This document shows, piece after piece, positions 58,396 to 64,000 of a DNA stretch of 64,000 nucleotides. The position numbers and the translations under genes were made by a program. Origin of the DNA: Psychromonas sp. psych-6C06 (GTDB lineage: Bacteria; Pseudomonadota; Gammaproteobacteria; Enterobacterales; Psychromonadaceae); NCBI RefSeq assembly GCF_002835465.1, contig NZ_PIZM01000004.1, positions 104,998 through 168,997 of the forward strand. Direction: 5' to 3'. The first letter of the stretch is position 1; every line of letters starts with the position of its first letter. The notes beneath the pieces were generated by a model that was given only the letters and a program-made list of their open reading frames with translations, was not told where the DNA came from and did not search any database.

Positions 58396-60066
58396 ATGTG
58401 TTCAATTTTTGGTGTGTTCGACATTAAAAGCGACCCTACGGCTTTACGTAAGCAAGCAATAGAGATGTCAAAATTATTACGTCACCGTGGCCCTGATTGG
58501 TCAGGTGTTTATGCAAGCGACAAAGCAATCCTAGTTCATGAGCGTCTTTCGATCGTTGATGTAAATACAGGTGCACAACCGCTATACAACCAAGACAATA
58601 CACATATTCTTGCGGTAAACGGTGAGATTTATAACCATAAAGATTTAGAAGCAACACTAACCTGTGGCTATGAGTTCAAAACTAAATCGGATTGTGAAGT
58701 TATTCTTGGTTTGTACGAAGAGAAAGGCAACCAGTTCTTAGATGATCTAAATGGTATCTTTGCATTCTGTTTATATGACAGCAAAAAAGATAAATACCTT
58801 GTTGGTCGTGATCACATGGGTATCATTCCACTTTATATGGGTTGGGATGAGCACGGTAACTTCTACGTAGCATCAGAGATGAAAGCCCTGACACCAGTGT
58901 GTGTAAAAGTAGAGGAGTTCCCTCCAGGTCATTACCTAGATAGTGAAATCGGCGAACTCACTAAGTACTACATCCGTGATTGGATGGAATATGATGCAGT
59001 AAAAGACAACGGCGGTAGCGCAGCTGAGATTGGTGAAGCCCTAGAAGCATCAGTAAAACGTCAACTTATGTGTGATGTGCCGTACGGTGTACTACTTTCA
59101 GGCGGTCTTGATTCTTCCGTTATCTCTGCAATCACGCAAAAATTTGCAAAACAGCGCATCGAAGATAACGATCAATCTGGCGCTTGGTGGCCACAACTTC
59201 ACTCTTTCTCTGTCGGTCTTGAAGGCTCACCTGATTTAGCAGCAGCACAAAAAGTAGCTGATGAATTAGGCACGGTTCACCACCCTATTATCTTTACTGA
59301 ACAAAATGGTATTGATGCCCTTAAAGAGGTGATATACCACCTTGAAACCTACGATGTAACAACAATTCGTGCATCAACACCAATGTATTTAATGGCACGT
59401 AAAATTAAAGCAATGGGTATCAAGATGGTTCTTTCTGGTGAAGGTGCTGATGAAATATTTGGTGGTTACTTATACTTCCATAAAGCACCTAACGCACAAG
59501 AGTTCCATGAAGAGCTAAACCGTAAACTTAGCAAGCTACATATGTTTGACTGTTTACGTGCTAATAAGTCGATGTCTGCATGGGGTGTAGAGGCACGCGT
59601 ACCATTCTTAGACAAAGAGTTCTTAGATGTTGCAATGCGTACTAACCCAGATCTTAAAATGATCAAAGATGGCCGCATTGAAAAAGATATTCTTCGTGAA
59701 GCTTTTGAAGGTAAATTGTTGCATGAAGTACTATGGCGTCAAAAAGAGCAATTCTCTGATGGTGTCGGTTACAACTGGATTGATACGTTAAAAGAGCATA
59801 TCGAAACACAAGTAACGGATCAGCAATTAGAAAGTGCAGCCTTTAAATACCCAATTAATACGCCAGATACTAAAGAAGCTTACTTCTATCGCAGTATCTT
59901 TGCTGAACATTTCCCACTAGACAGTGCAGCTGAATGTGTACCACACGGTAAGTCAGTTGCATGTTCAACCGTTGAAGCGCTAGCTTGGGACGAAAGTTTC
60001 CAAAATAACGCCGATCCATCGGGCCGTGCTGCGGGTATCCATAACGATGCATACCAACAAAACTAA
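58396..60066 (+). CDS. asnB: Asparagine synthetase B (glutamine-hydrolysing)
   Basis: AsnB makes asparagine from aspartate, ATP and glutamine. The 556 residues (E. coli 554) begin MCSIFGVFDI, so Cys2 becomes the glutaminase nucleophile after Met removal. RHRGPDWSGVY and AVNGEIYNH complete that domain. The synthetase domain has the ATP-pyrophosphatase motif SGGLDSS near residue 235 and LSGEGADEIFGGYLYF. The 201-bp gap before it shows no clear operator. A strong terminator follows. Confidence 0.97.
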   Translation: MCSIFGVFDIKSDPTALRKQAIEMSKLLRHRGPDWSGVYASDKAILVHERLSIVDVNTGAQPLYNQDNTHILAVNGEIYNHKDLEATLTCGYEFKTKSDCEVILGLYEEKGNQFLDDLNGIFAFCLYDSKKDKYLVGRDHMGIIPLYMGWDEHGNFYVASEMKALTPVCVKVEEFPPGHYLDSEIGELTKYYIRDWMEYDAVKDNGGSAAEIGEALEASVKRQLMCDVPYGVLLSGGLDSSVISAITQKFAKQRIEDNDQSGAWWPQLHSFSVGLEGSPDLAAAQKVADELGTVHHPIIFTEQNGIDALKEVIYHLETYDVTTIRASTPMYLMARKIKAMGIKMVLSGEGADEIFGGYLYFHKAPNAQEFHEELNRKLSKLHMFDCLRANKSMSAWGVEARVPFLDKEFLDVAMRTNPDLKMIKDGRIEKDILREAFEGKLLHEVLWRQKEQFSDGVGYNWIDTLKEHIETQVTDQQLESAAFKYPINTPDTKEAYFYRSIFAEHFPLDSAAECVPHGKSVACSTVEALAWDESFQNNADPSGRAAGIHNDAYQQN

Positions 60067-60095
60067 ATGCTAATTTAGATTTGTGATAAAATTTT

Positions 60096-60120
60096 AAAGC
60101 GCTCACTGAGCGCTTTTTTT
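60096..60120 (+). terminator. Intrinsic terminator after asnB
   Basis: AAAGCGCTC (60096-60104) and GAGCGCTTT (60108-60116) form a perfect 9-bp stem with a 3-base loop followed directly by a run of T, 30 bp after the asnB stop. Confidence 0.92.
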
Positions 60121-60155
60121 ATGCATGAATACTTTTGAACAAAACTGGAACTCCC

Positions 60156-60551
60156 ATGAGTGATAAAAATAAACTCCCCTGCCCCTGTAACAGTGGCTCC
60201 ACCTACGCAAAATGTTGTGCTGTTTTTCACTCTCGGCAACAAAAACCCATTTCTTGCGAACAATTAATGCGCTCTCGGTACAGCGCATTTGTATTTCAAC
60301 TTGGTGAATACCTCTTTGATACCTACCACCCCGATTTTAGAGGTTCATTAACCATTGAGCAGCTTTCAGAAAAAAGTTTAGACTGGAAAAAATTACAAAT
60401 AGTTGAAACAGAAAGTTTGCCTAGCACTGGGTTTGTTGAGTTTAAAGCATGGTATCTAGTTGATGGTGACTTTTCATGTCACCATGAACGTTCAAACTTT
60501 ATGAAAGATCATGATCAATGGCTTTATTGTGATGGGACTTTTTATACTTAG
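60156..60551 (+). CDS. YchJ-family SEC-C motif protein
   Basis: The protein of about 131 residues starts with a SEC-C zinc motif, CPCNSGSTYAKCC. It continues with the YchJ core (EQLMRSRYSAFVFQLGEYLF, YHPDFRGS) and ends around ERSNFMKDHDQWLYCDG. E. coli YchJ has a second SEC-C motif at its C-terminus; here that is missing, so the protein stops right after the core. Function is unknown; SEC-C motifs bind zinc. The ATG at 60156, seven bases after GGA, is preferred over a TTG at 60135. Confidence 0.85.
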   Translation: MSDKNKLPCPCNSGSTYAKCCAVFHSRQQKPISCEQLMRSRYSAFVFQLGEYLFDTYHPDFRGSLTIEQLSEKSLDWKKLQIVETESLPSTGFVEFKAWYLVDGDFSCHHERSNFMKDHDQWLYCDGTFYT

Positions 60552-61041
60552 AATCTACTTACCTGCACTTGTATGGCCTTGCCTAAAGTTCTATTAGGTT
60601 CGCCATACACTTGCATAAGTTTAGCTGTATTTAGCTCTCAAAGTGCACAGATGATGCACAGCCCCTATTATTCTGAATTTAAAATAGCTTCAATTTACTG
60701 GTACTTTTCAAGTTCATATCTATTAAATTGATTCTTTATTTTAATAGACTCTTTCTATTTATAAATTCAACAATTTCATTTGGAACTCCGAAGTCACAGT
60801 CAAGTATCCCCTTACCCGATAAAGTATTATATTGAGCTTGAGTAAAAATCTATCAAATTCCAAGTAATGCAGAAACATTATATTGGAATTACTACAAATC
60901 CGTGGACAAATTTACTTGACCACAACACAGTTAGTCTCTCAAAAGTTAAATTTTAATGGTTAAATTGCGCTTATCTCTAGTAATAATACAAGTGTTGTAT
61001 TTAACTTATATTTTAGTATTCTTTTTGATAAGTGGAACGAT
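60552..61041. other. Non-coding region before the VCBS-repeat gene
   Basis: This 490-bp A+T-rich gap has no convincing gene. One minus-strand open frame (60849-60736) without a start codon reads ILDCDFGVPNEIVEFINRKS near its end and could be a relic, but it matches nothing I know. A 17-bp palindrome (60985-61001) and a candidate ribosome site (GTGGA before 61042) lie near the right end. Confidence 0.55.
60985..61001. promoter_or_regulatory. Palindrome upstream of the VCBS-repeat gene
   Basis: AATACAA and TTGTATT flank a GTG centre, a perfect 17-bp dyad with the T-N11-A spacing of LysR-type sites. It is 40 bp before the start codon at 61042 and overlaps a possible -35 TTGTAT. Confidence 0.45.
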
Positions 61042-64000
61042 ATGAAAAATACAACACCGTTAAAAACAACATCCTCAAAAGCCCCCAATAAACCAATTAT
61101 CAAAACGAACCGGAAAGCAGAAGAGCCAAAGAAAAAACATTTGTTTTCAAAGCTCAATATCCATGTTCCGATTCCCTCTTCACTGATGTTGATTTTACCC
61201 TCTTTTCAGTTGGCAGCTGAGAATGTAAATGCTGTATCTAGCGAAACTAAACAACAAATTGGCATTAACGAGGATACAAAACTAGGTAATGCATCTACAC
61301 CTATAATCATCGAAAATACAGAAGCTAGCGATAGCTTAAAACAGCCTAGTAGCAACGCCGAAGTAACTGAACAAGGAAACATACCTACTCATTCTCAATT
61401 ACACTCCTCTCATTATTTATCAGCGAGCCCTTTCGCTATCGCTACGCAACTATTGCAAAATCCACATACTAGCATTTCAAATTTACCGCCAACAAATGTC
61501 CCTGACCAACAAACGCAAATGATTTCAGATTTAACCCCTGCAACACCATTATTGCTACCTTCTGCGCAGGCTCAACAACCTGTCAGCTACCTTGCTGAAA
61601 AGATTCCAGGAAAGTATGGCACACTAGAGGTAGACGCATCGGGTAAATATACATTTGTACTTGACCCTCATTCGCCTGCATATATTGAATTGCAAAATAA
61701 GCAACCAAGTACAGATACCTTTACCTTACAACTGTCAAATGGTACGACTTTAATTGTTGATATTCCTATTAGTGGCCAACAAGATAAGCCCTCCATCACA
61801 GGAGACTTCTCTGGCATACTCATTGAAGATACCAATGTTGACAGTAACGGATTACTTAAATCGTCAGGCAAAATTGAAGTAACGGATCCAGACCATGATC
61901 AAAGTGGTTTGCAAGCAGAGACCATTCAAGGACAATATGGATCGTTAACTATCGATCAGCAAGGCCGTTGGCAGTATATCGTCAACAATAACCAAAGTAA
62001 CATTCAGGCTCTCACCCAACAAACAGGGCTACAAGAAAGCTTCACAGTACACACTATTGATGGCTCCGCTCAAGTATTGTCAATGTCGATTGGTGGCGTC
62101 GATGATAATGCAAGTATCTCAGGTGAAGATACAGGTAGCGTGACGGAAGAATCTCAACTGCAAACCAGTGGCACTTTATCAATTACTGATAGCGATAGCG
62201 GAGAAGCACACTTCTCCAATACCGACATTGTTGGGATATTAGGCACCCTGCACCTTCAAGACAATGGTGCATGGACGTACGATCTGGACAACACCAATCC
62301 TACCGTTCAAGCGTTAGGTAAAGGCGCAACCGCTACCGATAACATTACGGTTCAATCGGCTGATGGTACAACACATCAAGTGTCTATAACTATTAATGGC
62401 ACCAACGATAAAGCGGTGATTGCGGGCACTGATTCAGGTGCAGTGACGGAAGAGTCTCAGCTTCAAGTCTCGGGCACACTCACTGTAACGGATGTTGATA
62501 CTGGTGAAGCGCATTTTTCAAATGCCAACATAATTGGGACGTTAGGTACGTTGCACTTAACGGATACTGGTTCGTGGACGTACGATTTGGATAATACCAA
62601 CCCTACCGTTCAAGCATTAGGCCAAGGGAAAACTGCTACAGATACGATCACGGTTCAATCGGCAGATGGTACAACACATCAAGTGTCTATAACTATTAAT
62701 GGCACCAACGATAAAGCGGTGATTGCGGGCACAAATTCAGGTGTGGTGATAGAAGAGTCTCAACTTCAAACTACCGGCACATTAACCGTTACCGATACAG
62801 ATTCTGGTGAAGCACACTTCTCGGACACTGATATTGTAGGATCATTAGGTACACTTCACCTCACTGATTCAGGCAGCTGGACTTACGATTTAGATAATAC
62901 CAATCCAACGGTACAAGCATTAGGAAAAGGAGCAACCGCTACTGATGTCATTACTGTGCATTCTGCTGATGGCACGCCACATCAAATCAGCATTACTGTT
63001 AACGGCACTAATGATACAGCAGTAATTGCAGGCACCAATTCGGGTGCAGTTACCGAAGAAACACAACTTCAAACAACTGGTACATTAACCGTTACGGATA
63101 CAGATTCTGGTGAAGCACACTTCTCGGACACTGATATTGTGGGATCATTAGGTACACTTCACCTGACTGATTCAGGTGCGTGGACGTATGATTTAGACAA
63201 TACCAATCCAACGGTGCAAGCATTAGGACAAGGTAAAACGGCAACAGACACAATTACTGTTAACTCAGCTGATGGCACGCCACATCAAATCACGGTTACG
63301 GTCAATGGCACCAATGATGCTGCTGTAATTTCTGGAACTAATACTGGTCAAGTGACGGAAGAGTCTGTACTGCAAACTTCTGGTTTATTAACTATTACCG
63401 ATACTGACACTGGCGAAGCACACTTCTCTACCTCGTCCACAGGAAGTACTGATATTGTTGGTACTTTAGGTACACTTCACCTGACTGATTCAGGAGCTGG
63501 ACTTACGATTTAGACAATACCAATCCAACAGTACAAGCATTAGGACAAGGTAAAACGGCAACAGACACAATTACTGTTAACTCAGCTGATGGCACGCCAC
63601 ATCAAATCAGCATTACTGTTAACGGCACTAATGATACAGCAGTGATTGCTGGCACAAATTCAGGTGCAGTTACCGAAGAAACACAACTTCAAACTACCGG
63701 AACATTAACCGTTACCGATACAGATTCTGGTGAAGCACACTTCTCGGACACTGATATTGTGGGATCATTAGGTACACTTCACCTGACTGATTCAGGCAGC
63801 TGGACTTACGATTTAGATAATACCAATCCAACGGTACAAGCATTAGGACAAGGCGCAACCGCCACTGATGTTATTACTGTGCATTCTGCTGATGGCACGC
63901 CACATCAAATCAGCATTACTGTTAACGGCACTAATGATACAGCAGTAATTGCAGGCACCAATTCGGGTGCAGTTACCGAAGAAACACAACTTCAAACAAC
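61042..64000 (+). CDS. Large VCBS-repeat surface protein (frameshifted, runs off the window)
   Basis: The first frame (61042-63513) encodes 823 residues. A basic N-terminus has a short hydrophobic stretch (about residues 47-60), followed by a low-complexity Ser/Thr/Gln/Pro region to about 180. Two divergent repeats and then near-identical VCBS-type cadherin-like repeats of 101 residues follow, with GEAHFSNTDIVG, W-T-Y-D-L-D-N-T-N-P and ITINGTND in each. A single-base loss near 63495 ends the frame at TAG (63511-63513), but the shifted frame stays open with the same repeats to 64000. Such proteins are usually biofilm adhesins exported by type I secretion. Those genes, and the C-terminus, are outside the window. 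Confidence 0.85.
62140..64000 (+). repeat. 303-bp coding tandem repeats (VCBS units)
   Basis: Units begin at 62140, 62443, 62746, 63049, 63352, 63669 and 63972, measured at the VTEES/VTEET motif. Spacing is exactly 303 bp except for the 63352 unit, which is 317 bp: 303 plus a 15-bp insertion (extra TSSTG-type residues) minus one base. Several units are nearly identical at the DNA level, which indicates recent duplication or gene conversion. Confidence 0.92.

Noticed and set aside
62140..64000. Regular repeats resembling an array
   Set aside because: The 303-bp units are coding, in frame and translate to VCBS domains. There are no short repeats with unique spacers, so this is not CRISPR.

Overview
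The window is an AT-rich stretch of gammaproteobacterial chromosome. Gene content and protein sequences point to a marine member of the Alteromonadales or a relative, and Psychromonas is my best guess. The support is enterobacteria-like housekeeping operons (dcw, mrd, mreBCD-maf-rng-yhdP-tldD, gyrA/ubiG, nrdAB-yfaE), a Vibrio-type KtrAB potassium system and a large VCBS-repeat surface protein. The genus is an inference, because no rRNA is present.

Layout. (1) 1-15000, minus strand: the division and cell wall (dcw) cluster mraZ-rsmH-ftsL-ftsI-murE-murF-mraY-murD-ftsW-murG-murC-ddlB-ftsQ-ftsA. ftsA runs off the left edge. Most junctions overlap or nearly touch. mraZ is preceded by a promoter and 10-bp-spaced MraZ boxes. 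(2) 15322-19906, plus strand, divergent: rsfS-rlmH-mrdA-mrdB-rlpA, i.e. ribosome silencing, 23S rRNA methylation and the elongasome PBP2/RodA pair. (3) 20131-25920: the divergent punC/punR pair, divergent pmbA/yjgA, a chemoreceptor without a sensor domain that has a striking hairpin abutting its start codon, and a 56-residue DUF1508-type gene. (4) 26058-36792, minus strand: mreB-mreC-mreD-maf-rng-yhdP-nit-tldD. (5) 37183-45690, minus strand: ktrA-ktrB, then gyrA, serC, hisC, aroA. (6) 45943-50336: ubiG, an RluE-type pseudouridine synthase, an AraC/GyrI-type regulator, the argO/argP pair and an unrecognised 64-residue gene. (7) 50340-54655: a densely regulated upstream region (FNR-type, DnaA and NrdR sites) followed by nrdA-nrdB-yfaE. 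(8) 54795-60551: a Sel1-repeat protein, a CPA2 antiporter, asnB and a YchJ-family protein. (9) 60552-64000: a non-coding stretch, then a long VCBS-repeat protein made of 303-bp tandem units. It carries a one-base frameshift near 63495 and continues past the right edge.

Functionally, three morphogenesis modules that are far apart in E. coli (divisome/peptidoglycan precursors, PBP2-RodA, and MreBCD) lie within 37 kb here. Most of the window is ordinary core genome. The parts most worth a second look are the morphogenesis co-location, the hairpin at the chemoreceptor start, the stacked regulatory sites before nrdA, and the frameshifted repetitive adhesin. I found no tRNA, rRNA, CRISPR array, insertion sequence or obvious new defence or metabolic system.
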